Below are positions 1-9,213 of a stretch of DNA of 20,456 bases, piece after piece. The notes beneath the pieces were generated by a model. It was not told the origin of the DNA, made no database searches, and worked only from the letters and a program-made list of their open reading frames with translations. Where the stretch lies: contig JBNKDD010000082.1 of assembly GCA_050288085.1 (NCBI GenBank), positions 1-20,456 on the forward strand, read 5' to 3'. This stretch comes from JBNKDD01 sp050288085. Its GTDB lineage: Bacteria > Chloroflexota > Anaerolineae > Aggregatilineales > UBA3940. Position numbers and translations under genes: made by a program. The number at the start of each line of letters is the position of its first letter. The first letter of the stretch is position 1.

Positions 1-2020
1 GGTATCCCCCCAGGCTGTCAGCCCGTTCACGCATGATCTGCAATCCGACTCCTTCGCACTCGCAGCTGTCTTTCCCCATTCCGGCGGGATCAAATCCCTG
101 CCCATTGTCTTCTACGGTGACAGATAGGTGATCGTCAGACCGCTCTAATCGAACACACACAACACTCGCCTGAGCATGTTTCCGAACGTTAGTGAGTGCC
201 TCCTGAATGATACGAGTTAACTGAATCGCCGCCGGGGGTGACAACGAGACAAGGGATTCCTTCTGTACCACCAGTTGGGCATCCAACTTGTAAACGTTAC
301 GATATCTTTCTAGCAGATCATGCAGCGTTGACAGTAACTCCGATGGAGAGGCAGCACTACTGCGCAGGCTAAAAATAGCATCGCGAGCATCAGCATGCGC
401 CTCGGTTGACGTCTTTTTCATATTGCTCAGGCAGGCTTTGGCCTGTTCGTAGTTTCCACTTCCAAGCAGGTCGTCAGCATGTGAAGCTTGCAGCTTCAGT
501 ACGCTCAACGACTGTGCCACATTATCGTGTATCTCGCGCGCCAACCGCTCACGTTCCTCGAGGGCTGCCATCTGACGAGTCCGTTCATGCAGGCGGGCAT
601 TCTCAATGGCAATTGCAGCCTGATCTGCAAACAGGCCGACAATACGAACATCGTCTTTTGTAAATCCCCAGGGCTTGTTGACAGCATAGAGTGCCCCAAT
701 CGTCGTGCTGTTAGACCTTAACGGGGCAACCATCAAATTTTTGATACTGGGGTGTGGGGAAAGCAGCCGCTTATCGTCAGCAGCATGATTAGAAACCAGA
801 GGTTTGCCCTCTCTCAATGCACGTTCGGCCATCGATCTCTCGATAGGGATGGTCTCCAGGTATGGTTTTTTCCCCGTGTTAAAGACAAGCCGCAATTCCT
901 CATTGTTTTCCAGGAAGTAAATGGAGCTTCCGCTGGCCCCCGTCAACTGCTGCGTTTCAGTGCAGATGATCTTTAGAATCTCTCCGATTTCCAATTCTTG
1001 TAGGAGTGCATTGGCAACCCGCTGGATACTCTGGTTCTCAGCCAGTCGTTCCTCGTGCATACGGGCATTCTCAATCACCAGAGCACCAACTCTCGCGATG
1101 TTCCAGGCCAGTTCGATTTGCTCGGTGGTGAAGGTGCGATGATTATAAAATGTGCCGGTCATCGCAACAGCCAGCACCCGATCGTGAACGACCAGCGGCA
1201 CGGCCAGGATAGATTTAGCGCCCATTGGGCCAATAACTTCCTGATTTACCCGGGGATCGGACTGCGCGTCGTAACTGGCTAATGGCTCTTTATGCTTCAG
1301 CACATGGCCCAGGAAAATATCTGTCGCGGGGTCTGGGGCCCGCTCCAGGAAATGTTCGGAGGCGGTCTGTGGAGGAGGAATTTCACCAATCCCACGCCTG
1401 GGGGTGATCCGGCTCTGATCCTCATTGACCATGTAAAAGTTGCAATGATCAGAAGCAGCAGCCGTGATAATACCCTTAGCCACCTGCTGAAGGATCTCAT
1501 CCAGTTCAAGATGCCCTAAATTCTTCTGGGTCACCTTCAACATCTGGGCTAACCGATCATGCTGCTCTCTCAAGCGATGATTCATCTCGGCTTCGTATAG
1601 TGTATTGAAACGCACTACCATCCAATGCAGGCAGGCGTCCAATTCAGACATCATTACCCAGGCAGTGTCTAAATCAGAAGAGCAGCTGCGCCTGATCACG
1701 GGTAGGATGGCATCTTTGCACAGCAGCAAAGAATCAATCACCTCACTACTTTCATATCCAACCTGTATACAGGCAAGGTTGAGATCGGTGAGATAGACAC
1801 TCAAAGGGGCATAATTGCCGGTGGACAAGGCAACAGCGGCAGCCTTTAACCCTCGTGTGGTTGAGGCGAACAGGACATCCGGCCACTTATCATCAGGCCG
1901 AAAACTGGCATTACTAGAGATCTTCTCAGTCCATGCGGTCGCGATCTCTTCTGTATACTGATCTAGCAAGCCAGCTAATGCCTGTGCGGTTTCTGTTTGC
2001 TTGATCATAGCTGTCAACAT
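1..2020 (-). CDS. Sensor histidine kinase, RsbRD-N/GAF/GAF/HisKA_3/HATPase, partial (C-terminus beyond left edge)
   Basis: I read this frame directly from the minus strand. It is open from ATG at 2020 to base 1 (673 codons), and its stop lies outside the window. Residues about 5-155 look like an RsbRD-type N-terminal helical sensor (GLLDQYTEEIATAW near 17). Residues about 170-320 and 335-480 are two GAF domains, each ending in an IENAR motif. The dimerisation/phosphoacceptor part has ERERLAREIHDNVAQSL with the probable phospho-His at 498. The ATPase domain follows, with an N-box (QEALTNVRKHA, about 606-616), VEDNGQGFDP (about 636-645) and GVGLQIMRERADSLGG (about 657-672). This is NarL-type (HisKA_3) kinase architecture, so a LuxR/NarL-type response regulator probably lies just beyond the left edge. 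There are no membrane segments, so it should be a cytoplasmic sensor. The start is uncertain: no clear Shine-Dalgarno precedes 2020, and ATG 2008 is an in-frame alternative. Only the last few dozen residues appear to be missing. Confidence 0.9.
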   Translation of the reverse strand, partial: MLTAMIKQTETAQALAGLLDQYTEEIATAWTEKISSNASFRPDDKWPDVLFASTTRGLKAAAVALSTGNYAPLSVYLTDLNLACIQVGYESSEVIDSLLLCKDAILPVIRRSCSSDLDTAWVMMSELDACLHWMVVRFNTLYEAEMNHRLREQHDRLAQMLKVTQKNLGHLELDEILQQVAKGIITAAASDHCNFYMVNEDQSRITPRRGIGEIPPPQTASEHFLERAPDPATDIFLGHVLKHKEPLASYDAQSDPRVNQEVIGPMGAKSILAVPLVVHDRVLAVAMTGTFYNHRTFTTEQIELAWNIARVGALVIENARMHEERLAENQSIQRVANALLQELEIGEILKIICTETQQLTGASGSSIYFLENNEELRLVFNTGKKPYLETIPIERSMAERALREGKPLVSNHAADDKRLLSPHPSIKNLMVAPLRSNSTTIGALYAVNKPWGFTKDDVRIVGLFADQAAIAIENARLHERTRQMAALEERERLAREIHDNVAQSLSVLKLQASHADDLLGSGNYEQAKACLSNMKKTSTEAHADARDAIFSLRSSAASPSELLSTLHDLLERYRNVYKLDAQLVVQKESLVSLSPPAAIQLTRIIQEALTNVRKHAQASVVCVRLERSDDHLSVTVEDNGQGFDPAGMGKDSCECEGVGLQIMRERADSLGGY

Positions 2021-2129
2021 TGTTCTAAGTGGAAACAGATCATTATTTCCTGGGTAGTCGGGCCAGAGGCTCAACTCAGTACCTATCCATAGAAGCGGTA
2101 CTTTACAGATAGACACTTAACTAAATGTT

Positions 2130-2158
2130 AGTATAACCCAGGTTGAAAAATGCTTCAT
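2130..2158 (-). promoter_or_regulatory. Possible promoter of the histidine kinase gene
   Basis: On the minus strand, TATACT (2135-2130) makes a good -10 box. Seventeen bases upstream is only a weak -35 (ATGAAG, 2158-2153). It would give a leader of roughly 100 bases before the kinase start at 2020. The rest of 2021-2338 shows nothing else I can name. Confidence 0.25.
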
Positions 2159-2338
2159 GTGACGAAAGACACGCAGAATAGTAGTAAGAATACAGAAATT
2201 TCGGTTTCCACAGGGTAACAATGCACCGAATCAAGTCCAGTCAAGGTAAGCGATTGGCTATCGGCGGCAGCCCAGTTTTGCTTTCTACCGGATTATGCTA
2301 TGGTGAGGTGAAAGCGAAAAAATCACAGGAGCACAAAG

Positions 2339-2461
2339 ATGAGGAGGAACAGATCATATGGGATTCTGGCAGCAGTTCTTATCCTGAGCGGCTGTACCAG
2401 TTTGATACCACAGCCCACCCCCAGACCTGAGCCGGTGATGGATCAACGGGGGTGTTTGTAG
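2339..2461 (+). pseudogene. Lipoprotein gene truncated by an IS605-type element end
   Basis: This short frame begins with ATG at 2339, seven bases after a good Shine-Dalgarno (AGGAG). It encodes 40 residues. MRRNRS is a positively charged start, YGILAAVLILSGC is a signal peptide ending in a clear lipobox (LSGC, Cys 19), and a Pro-rich stretch (PQPTPRPEP) follows, as in the linker of a mature lipoprotein. The stop codon is completed by base 2461, exactly where the conserved terminal sequence GTGACTACTCCC of an IS200/IS605-type element begins. The simplest reading is that the element landed in or next to a lipoprotein gene and cut off its body. No continuation of the lipoprotein was recognised on the other side. 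The lipoprotein call rests on the signal peptide, lipobox and ribosome binding site. That it is a truncated remnant is inference. Confidence 0.55.
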
Positions 2462-2605
2462 TGACTACTCCCAACAGCTAAAGCTGGGGGCTTCCAGGGT
2501 TTTTCACCCAGGGACGCTAGTCCACGTCCCATTAAGATGGTGCTCTCACTAGCGGCCCAGATTTTACGGGGCCGCCTCCCGGCCCCAACCGGCTATCTGA
2601 AATGT
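2461..2605 (-). ncRNA. IS200/IS605-type right end with omega-RNA-like sequence, no tnpB
   Basis: Read on the minus strand, this region ends in GGAAGCCCCCAGCTTTAGCT...GGGAGTAGTCAC, the typical terminal motif of TnpB-associated omega RNAs. Upstream are further hairpins. GGGGCCG/CGGCCCC pairs 2568-2574 with 2580-2586. GGGACG/CGTCCC pairs 2511-2516 with 2525-2530. CCAGGGT/ACCCAGG pairs 2494-2500 with 2506-2512. The last is the terminal stem CAGCT/AGCTG (2475-2479 with 2482-2486). The element 3' boundary is at 2461, so any guide would be the minus-strand bases just below 2461, inside the truncated lipoprotein gene. No TnpB reading frame (RuvC motifs or zinc finger) is present upstream, so this is a stranded or non-autonomous element. 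The exact 5' end is unknown. Confidence 0.6.
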
Positions 2606-2638
2606 TAAGAAGCTGCATCAAGCCGGTGCTGAGTCTTC

Positions 2639-2997
2639 TCAACTTCTATCACTGTCAGCTGGAAGGGTTGCGACCTGTTCCTCTAAGGCTTTGGCTTTGT
2701 CCTTCCAACTGTCTCTTTTGGCCAGGGCCTGCTCCCGATCCTGGCTGTATTGTTCCACCTGCTCTCGCAGGGTAGCGATCTCGGCATGCGCCTGATCTAA
2801 CCGCGCCCGCTCCGCTCGCGGCACACTCTGTAGTTCGTGCAAGGTCTGTTGTCATGCAATATACCCCGGTTACCGAAAAACAGTTTTCGTGCGAGACTGA
2901 ACAGTGCCTCTCCCTTATTCAAGCCGGTCCGTACCCGCCGGCGCAGGGAGGTAAATGGGTAGGTAGTGTCATTGCACGTCACTGCCACTTGAAACAC
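2639..2997 (-). pseudogene. Frameshifted remnant, probably the N-terminal part of a transposase
   Basis: Two overlapping minus-strand frames together read like one protein. One (from about 2997) contains SLRRRVRTGLNKGEALFSLARKLFF then GNRGILHD. About 45 codons in, near 2845, sense appears to shift by one base into a second frame beginning LHELQSVPRAER. That frame continues as a strong coiled coil (DQAHAEIATLREQVEQYSQ, then AKRDSWKDKAKALEEQVATL) to a stop at 2639. A basic segment followed by a coiled coil fits the N-terminal region of some transposases, and the piece sits directly beside an IS605-type end. I cannot name the family. The catalytic part is missing, so the call is a degraded fragment with low certainty. 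Confidence 0.35.
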
Positions 2998-3030
2998 AAT
3001 AGGAACATACTACATTATTAGGGGGAAACC

Positions 3031-3549
3031 ATGAGTGAAGAAGTTTGGTTAGTGCTGGCCGGGGCAGCAGTTCCAGGGCTTATCACCATTGTAAAAATGA
3101 TTGTTGATGCTACGATATCCCAAAAGCAGTGGAAAAGGAAGCTAGCAGCCGACCTCGCTCAGTTTCGCTATGAGCGTGTCAATGAAGATGCAGACAAACA
3201 GCGCGAAACACAATATTTATTACAGGAGCATAGATCTGAACTGCTGTACCTGGCTAGCTTTGAGCTGAGTGATTCTGACCTTCAACTGCTGATTGACCGG
3301 TTGTTGGATTTAATGATGGATGACCAGAACGAAAATTCCCGCCTCATTGTCTCTACGTTTATCTCACGTATCGACATCGAGCCGGGAGATCCTGTGAACG
3401 GAAAGATACACTATACATTCCCGTCACCAAATCTGGTTCAAAGCCAGGGGTTAAGCGCTAAGCGGGTAAAGCCATCCGATGTAAAACCCTGCCTTTTGCC
3501 ATTGGCAGTTGTATCCTTTTCTCGGCCAAAAACCTACGCCGCTCGGTAA
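3031..3549 (+). CDS. Small membrane protein with a serine-recombinase-like C-terminal segment
   Basis: The 172-residue frame starts at ATG 3031 behind a strong purine-rich ribosome binding site (AGGGGGAAACC). Residues 5-27 form one hydrophobic helix (VWLVLAGAAVPGLITIVKMI), followed by a charged, helical stretch (about 32-75). Residues about 75-135 resemble the region after the zinc-ribbon/coiled-coil of large serine recombinases: FELSDSDLQLLIDRLLDLM, then ENSRLIVSTFISRIDIEPGD and GKIHYTFP. That region is normally found at the end of a protein of about 500 residues. The catalytic resolvase domain is absent, so if the similarity is real this is a chimera or recombinase relic fused to a membrane segment, not an active recombinase. 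Its place among mobile-element debris fits this. The last about 30 residues look unstructured. Function unknown. Confidence 0.55.
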   Translation: MSEEVWLVLAGAAVPGLITIVKMIVDATISQKQWKRKLAADLAQFRYERVNEDADKQRETQYLLQEHRSELLYLASFELSDSDLQLLIDRLLDLMMDDQNENSRLIVSTFISRIDIEPGDPVNGKIHYTFPSPNLVQSQGLSAKRVKPSDVKPCLLPLAVVSFSRPKTYAAR

Positions 3550-3724
3550 TGTCAAGATGTGAGCCTGGAACCAATTGAAAGAGGTAATTGCTTATGACAG
3601 TTGTTGTAACTCATAACCGACTGGTCATAGGCTTTCCTCCTATTGAGCTACTACATTTTTCGTATTAGTGGGAACTGTGATTGTTTCAACGGAAAGGGTT
3701 CGTATATTCAGTTCCGGTGATGCC

Positions 3725-4336
3725 TTACCAGTTGCTGTAGGATTGGCTGTGTTTGCGATATTCGATTGGCTCCTCACCTAAAAGCTTCATTTCGAGGATG
3801 ATATCGCTGGCCTCTTCCAGACAGGATATCCATTGCAGCGCCTCATCGAGCGTCTGCCCACGCGAGAAACAGCCATGCCCCCGCAGCATGATAATCTTGT
3901 ATTCGCGCAGTGCATCGGCAACCAGGTCCGCCATCTCCTGTGAACCGGAGGCGAATTCTGCTGCTACAACCGGCACTTTGTGGAGCAAGTAGGAGCCTTC
4001 CACATCGATCGGGATGATAGCATCACGACTCATACTGAGCGCGATGGCGGTGCGGGGATGGCTGTGAATGACCGCCAGCGCTGAGGTCTTAAGGTAGATG
4101 GTGCGATGCACGATCAACTCGCTGCTGGCACGGGTGATTTCGCTGTCTTTCCGGTAGAGGCTTGTCTCTACAAAGTCCGATCGCTTCAACCGGCCAAGCT
4201 GCGCCCCCCGCCGCTTGATGATCACCCGGTCACCAACGCGCACGCTCATATTGCCACCGTGCGTACTGGTCAACTGCCCGACATAGATGTCCCGGCCAAT
4301 GTCCCGGAATTCTTCGTATAAACGCTCGTCAATCAT
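3725..4336 (-). CDS. Class II aldolase, probable L-rhamnulose-1-phosphate aldolase
   Basis: This is a 203-residue class II (zinc) aldolase of the small fuculose-phosphate/AraD-like family. It has GGNMSVRVGD (27-36, phosphate-binding loop), SSELIVHRTIY with the probable catalytic Glu 73, HSHPRTAIA with metal ligands His 91 and His 93, and RGHGCFSRG with the third ligand His 154. In this operon the expected job is to split L-rhamnulose-1-phosphate into dihydroxyacetone phosphate and L-lactaldehyde. It would stand in for RhaD, which is longer (about 275 residues) in enterobacteria. The start at 4336 is chosen because its ATG overlaps the stop of the oxidoreductase gene (ATGA) and has GGAGG upstream; a longer in-frame extension to 4414 lies inside the neighbour. 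It is the last gene of the operon. Downstream to 3550 there is only a weak inverted repeat (GGAACTG/CAGTTCC, 3671-3677 and 3709-3715) and no clear terminator. Fuculose-phosphate aldolase is the main alternative. Confidence 0.85.
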   Translation of the reverse strand: MIDERLYEEFRDIGRDIYVGQLTSTHGGNMSVRVGDRVIIKRRGAQLGRLKRSDFVETSLYRKDSEITRASSELIVHRTIYLKTSALAVIHSHPRTAIALSMSRDAIIPIDVEGSYLLHKVPVVAAEFASGSQEMADLVADALREYKIIMLRGHGCFSRGQTLDEALQWISCLEEASDIILEMKLLGEEPIEYRKHSQSYSNW

Positions 4337-6129
4337 GCGGTTGTTTCCTCCATCAGATCGGCCAACTCCAGGCGCTGCAAAGTCTCCGGTGTGGGCACAC
4401 CATCTGCATCCCAACCTCGGAACTGGTAATATTCTTCCAGCATAGGCGCTAACTTGACGGTGAAGCCCTGGCTGGGGCCTTCTTGTACCGGCTCTTCAAG
4501 TAAACGTGGGGGTAAGCTGTCGTCAGCCTTGGTGAATCCTTCACGAAGATTATACAACCGCTCCAGGTTCCAGATACGTTCTCCTGCCGTGGTCAGTTCC
4601 TCAGCAGAGAAATCTAACCCTGTGACAGCCGTCAGCGTCCGGGCAAAGTATTCCTCAGCAACCGCCATGTTGGTGAACTTGCAGATCACCAGCGAGTCGA
4701 CCACTGCCGCCGAATTCTGATGCACAGCAACGATCCCGGCCTTTCCGGCGGTGGCAAATCGATCTACCAGCCGGGGCAGTGCCAGCACTTCGGGGCCTAA
4801 CATGTTGCCACGCATATGACATGCTCCCCGGTTTGAGGTAGCAAATAACAATCCCTGCCCCTGCATTCCCCGCGGATCGTAGGCGGGCATTTCCAGTTTC
4901 TTGGAACTCATTGAGAGTTCCGGGGCTCCCCGGCTTTCGGCGAAGCGGTAGCTGCCTTCTGCTAATTCATCACCGATTCCCTGCCGGTAGGCAATATCGC
5001 GGAGGAGTTCGTGCAAGCGTTCCCCCTGTCCGAAATCCAGGTCGGCGTCAACTAATCCCCGCTGTGCAAGTTCCATTACGCAGCCGATGGTATTACCGGC
5101 TGAGATGGTATCCAGGCCGAGGTCATTACACAGGTAGTTGGCTTCGGCAATGACTTCCAGGTCGTCGATGCCGCACTGTGCACCAAAAGCCCAGGTGGAC
5201 TCGAATTCGGGGCCTTCGCCTTCGGAATTCTCCGTTTTTGTGATGCGGGTGCAGGAGATAGGGCAGGCCCAGCAGGCTTGACTTTTGACCAGGATGGTAT
5301 CCGTCATCTGCTCGCCGCTGATCTTCTCCGCGCCTTCGAACTGGCTCTGCTGGAAGTTGCGGGTAGGCAGTGCGCCGATCTCGTTCATGATGTTCATCAC
5401 GACGGCGGTGCCAAATTCCGGCAGTGCCTTTGATGTGAGAGGGCTGGACTTGATCAGTTTGCCTGTCTCATACAGCATGAACTTGAACTGATCGCGATCC
5501 TGGGGCTGGTTCTTCTGGTTACCTTCTACTACAATCGCCTTGAGGTTTTTGCTGCCCATCACCGCACCGGGACCGCCGCGGGCCAGCGCTCGTTCCTTGT
5601 CGTTCATGATCGAGGCAATCCGCGATAGATTCTCCCCAGCCGGGCCGATGCACAACACATTGCGCTTATTTTTATCCTGTCCCAGCGCCTCAGTCGTTTC
5701 GAAAACGGTCTTACCCCATAGATGCGATGCGTCCTCAATGGCGACCCCATCCGGCGTGATGCTGATCAGGACCGGTTTCTCTGCCTTGCCGCGCACAATC
5801 AACGCATCATAGCTGGTGCGCTTGAACTGCATCCCCCACCAGCCGCCGGAATTGGCATCAAGGATGGTGCCCGTCAGCGGCGACTTGGTGGTCACACTGA
5901 AACGATTGCTGGTCTGGGCACCGCTGGCAGTCAGCGGGCCGGTTGCAAAGATCAGAACGTTCTCTGGTGAGAGCGGTTCAACCTCCGGCCCGACCAGGTC
6001 CCATAGCAGGCGAGCACCCAGACCTCGCCCGCCGAGATACAGGCGTGCCATTTCCATATCGAGCGGGTGTGTTTCAATGCTGCCCGACGTAAGGTCAATA
6101 TCCAGTATTTTTCCTGCCCAGCCTTCCAT
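4333..6129 (-). CDS. Aldehyde:ferredoxin oxidoreductase family protein (tungsten/molybdenum bis-pterin enzyme)
   Basis: This 598-residue protein has the full length of the AOR family. Seen directly: an N-terminal AOR domain (GWAGKILDIDLTSG, YLGGRGLGARLLWD, ATGPLTASG), then CWACPISC with Cys 286, 289 and 293, the DLGLDTISAG pterin motif (about 336-345), RGACHMRG with the conserved His 438, and VICKF with Cys 483 as the fourth 4Fe-4S ligand. Family members oxidise aldehydes to acids in the cytoplasm and pass electrons to ferredoxin. The position directly before the aldolase (4-base overlap) and after a MoaD-like gene suggests that the substrate is L-lactaldehyde released by the aldolase. That substrate is inference. 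No cluster ligand appears to be missing. The start at 6129 is preceded by AAGGGAG, somewhat distant. Other AOR subfamilies with different aldehyde preference cannot be excluded. Confidence 0.9.
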   Translation of the reverse strand: MEGWAGKILDIDLTSGSIETHPLDMEMARLYLGGRGLGARLLWDLVGPEVEPLSPENVLIFATGPLTASGAQTSNRFSVTTKSPLTGTILDANSGGWWGMQFKRTSYDALIVRGKAEKPVLISITPDGVAIEDASHLWGKTVFETTEALGQDKNKRNVLCIGPAGENLSRIASIMNDKERALARGGPGAVMGSKNLKAIVVEGNQKNQPQDRDQFKFMLYETGKLIKSSPLTSKALPEFGTAVVMNIMNEIGALPTRNFQQSQFEGAEKISGEQMTDTILVKSQACWACPISCTRITKTENSEGEGPEFESTWAFGAQCGIDDLEVIAEANYLCNDLGLDTISAGNTIGCVMELAQRGLVDADLDFGQGERLHELLRDIAYRQGIGDELAEGSYRFAESRGAPELSMSSKKLEMPAYDPRGMQGQGLLFATSNRGACHMRGNMLGPEVLALPRLVDRFATAGKAGIVAVHQNSAAVVDSLVICKFTNMAVAEEYFARTLTAVTGLDFSAEELTTAGERIWNLERLYNLREGFTKADDSLPPRLLEEPVQEGPSQGFTVKLAPMLEEYYQFRGWDADGVPTPETLQRLELADLMEETTA

Positions 6130-6159
6130 AAAGCTGATTCTCCCTTAACTAAGTCAATG

Positions 6160-6459
6160 TCATGATATGAAATTCCGATCAGCGTCGACTCCACTGCCAC
6201 CGGCTATCGGTGGGAAAATCGCAATTTCGTCTGCCTCTCCAACAGGCGTGTTTAACCCTTCATCGAGCTCAACATCCCGACCGGAAACCATAACGCGCAC
6301 GTGGGCACGCAGGCTTTCACCGTCGAATATGGCGTCGTACAAAGCCGTGTTGTCTGTACATAGTGCTTGCAGCACTTCATCAATAGACTGGCCGGGAAGA
6401 TCAAACTCATGTTCTTTCACATGACGACGCAGACCACCAAACAGCTTTATATGAGGCAT
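6160..6459 (-). CDS. MoaD/ThiS-like sulfur carrier protein with C-terminal extension
   Basis: A 99-residue beta-grasp protein of the MoaD type: MPHIKLFGGLRR at the N-terminus, the middle VRVMVSGRDVEL, and DEIAIFPPIAGG at 77-88. In MoaD the final Gly-Gly is thiocarboxylated and supplies sulfur for the dithiolene of molybdopterin/tungstopterin. MoaD-like genes commonly sit next to AOR genes, and this one is 30 bases upstream of the AOR gene. It is odd that the Gly-Gly is not terminal: 11 more residues (SGVDADRNFIS) follow. I checked the reading frame and saw no frameshift between Gly-Gly and the TGA. The start is fixed by an in-frame TAA only two codons upstream. The ribosome binding site is weak. 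Confidence 0.8.
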   Translation of the reverse strand: MPHIKLFGGLRRHVKEHEFDLPGQSIDEVLQALCTDNTALYDAIFDGESLRAHVRVMVSGRDVELDEGLNTPVGEADEIAIFPPIAGGSGVDADRNFIS

Positions 6460-6563
6460 ACCCGATTAACCCTGTCCGGTAAAAATGAGGACTGCCACAC
6501 CATTGTCGTAAATGCGATACAAAATGCAAATGAGCTGATGGAGAGAGTGCGATAGATAAAACC

Positions 6564-7996
6564 TCATAGTGTCTTATACTGCTCGAAAGCTAATTCCCAT
6601 TCCGTTGATTGAGCCGGTTCGTAGCGTTTCATACCGGCCATGTTGGCCACAACCTGGCGGGCCTCTGCCAGCCCGCCAAGCTCGCCGAGCGAAATCAACT
6701 GCATCAACGCATTGCCGGTGACGGTCGCTTCGACCGGGCCCGCCAAGACCGGTTTGCCGGTGGCGTCTGCCGTCATCTGGTTAAGCAGTTCGTTCTGTGA
6801 TCCGCCGCCGATGATGTGGATCACGTCAATCGATTGGCCGGAGACGGCCTCCAGCTTTTCAAACACGTCGCGGTAGGCCAGCGCTAGGCTTTCCAATACA
6901 ACACGGATGACCTCGCCGGGATATTGGGGAATGGGCTGGTTCGTCTTCTCGCATAACGATCGTACATGAGCCGGGTGATCGCCGGGTGGCAGGAAAATCG
7001 GGTCGTTCGGGTTGATGATGGCTGTCAATGGGACAGCCTGACGTGCCTGTTCGACCAGTTCGGCATAGCTGTAAGTTTGCCCCTGTTCATGCCAGGTCGC
7101 GCGGCACTGCTGGACGATCCACAGGCCGGTGAGGTTTTTCAACAGCCGGATCGTGCCGAATACCCCACCCTCATTGGTAATGTTGGCTTCTGCTGCTTCA
7201 GGTGTCACGATGGGTGAGGGGGCTTCAATTCCGGCCAGGCTCCAGGTTCCGCTGCTGATGTATCCGAAATTCGGCGATGACGCCGGGATGGCCGCGACCG
7301 CGCTGCCGGTATCATGGCAGGCAGGCGCGATCACCGGGATGCCGTCGTACTTATTACCAAGCCTTGTTCCCGGCTGGACGATCTCCGGTAGTATATCCAC
7401 CGGAATATCGAGCTGCTTGAGGATGTCAATCGCCCATTCGCCTGTTGATGTATTAAACATCTGGGTAGTGGTCGCGTTGCTGTACTCGCCGACCTTCGCC
7501 CCACTCAACCAGTAATTGAGCAAATCGGGCATGGTCAGGAAAGTGTCGGCGATATCCAGCAGCGGCGATTTCGCCTCGACCATGCTGGCAAGCTGGTAGA
7601 GCGTGTTGATCTGCATAATCTGGATGCCGGTCTGCTCAAATATCTTTGTCCGGGGTACTTTGGCAAACACCTTTTCCGGCATACCGTCGGTGCGTCTGTC
7701 ACGGTAATGGACAGGCAAGGAGATCAGGCTGCCCTGCGAATCGAGCAGCGCGAAATCCACGCCCCAGGTATCGACGCCCACACCGGCAGGTTGATGTACT
7801 TTGCCTGCTTCTATGCCTGCTGTGATATTCTGCCACAGGTCAAGCACATTCCAGTGTAGGGTGTCCCGCACGAAAACGGGTTTGTTCGGGAAGCGGTTGA
7901 TTTCGTTCAGAGTGAGCGCCATCCCATCGAACTGGACGCTCATTACCCGGCCCGATTCCGCGCCGAGATCAACGGCAAGCACGGTTTTGGTTGCCA

Positions 7997-7997
<1 letters not shown>
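6564..7997 (-). CDS. rhaB: L-rhamnulokinase
   Basis: This is a 477-residue FGGY-family kinase that phosphorylates L-rhamnulose at position 1 with ATP. Matches to the well-known RhaB pattern run along the whole length: VLAVDLGAESGRVM (N-terminal phosphate loop), GVDTWGVDFALLDSQG (73-89), PVHYRDRRTDG, TGIQIMQINTLYQL, then PACHDTGSAVAA with the probable catalytic Asp 229. YISSGTWSLAG and IHIIGGGSQNELLNQ (ATP-binding domain) follow, and the length is as usual. The start at 7997 shares its A with the isomerase stop (TGATG overlap), and GGAGG lies 12 bases upstream. A TTG one codon earlier is possible but less likely. About 100 bases of unassigned sequence separate it from the MoaD-like gene downstream. 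Confidence 0.95.
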
Positions 7998-9202
<1,205 letters not shown>

Positions 9203-9213
9203 AAGCTTCCCCT

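Noticed and set aside
2221..2430. 69-codon plus-strand frame
   Set aside because: No ribosome binding site or recognisable content. It overlaps, in another frame, the lipoprotein start at 2339, which has a clear signal peptide, lipobox and ribosome binding site.
2854..3021. 55-codon plus-strand frame opposite the transposase-like remnant
   Set aside because: Weak ribosome binding site, no family resemblance, and the opposite strand gives better protein-like sequence.
3594..3668. 24-codon plus-strand frame after a GAGG-like site
   Set aside because: Too short, no hydrophobic or regulatory character, nothing to support expression.
3671..3715. Inverted repeat GGAACTG/CAGTTCC considered as operon terminator
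   Set aside because: The loop is over 30 bases and no T-run follows on the minus strand.
5952..6200. 82-codon minus-strand frame between the MoaD-like and AOR genes
   Set aside because: A shadow in another frame; both neighbours are complete with clear family motifs.
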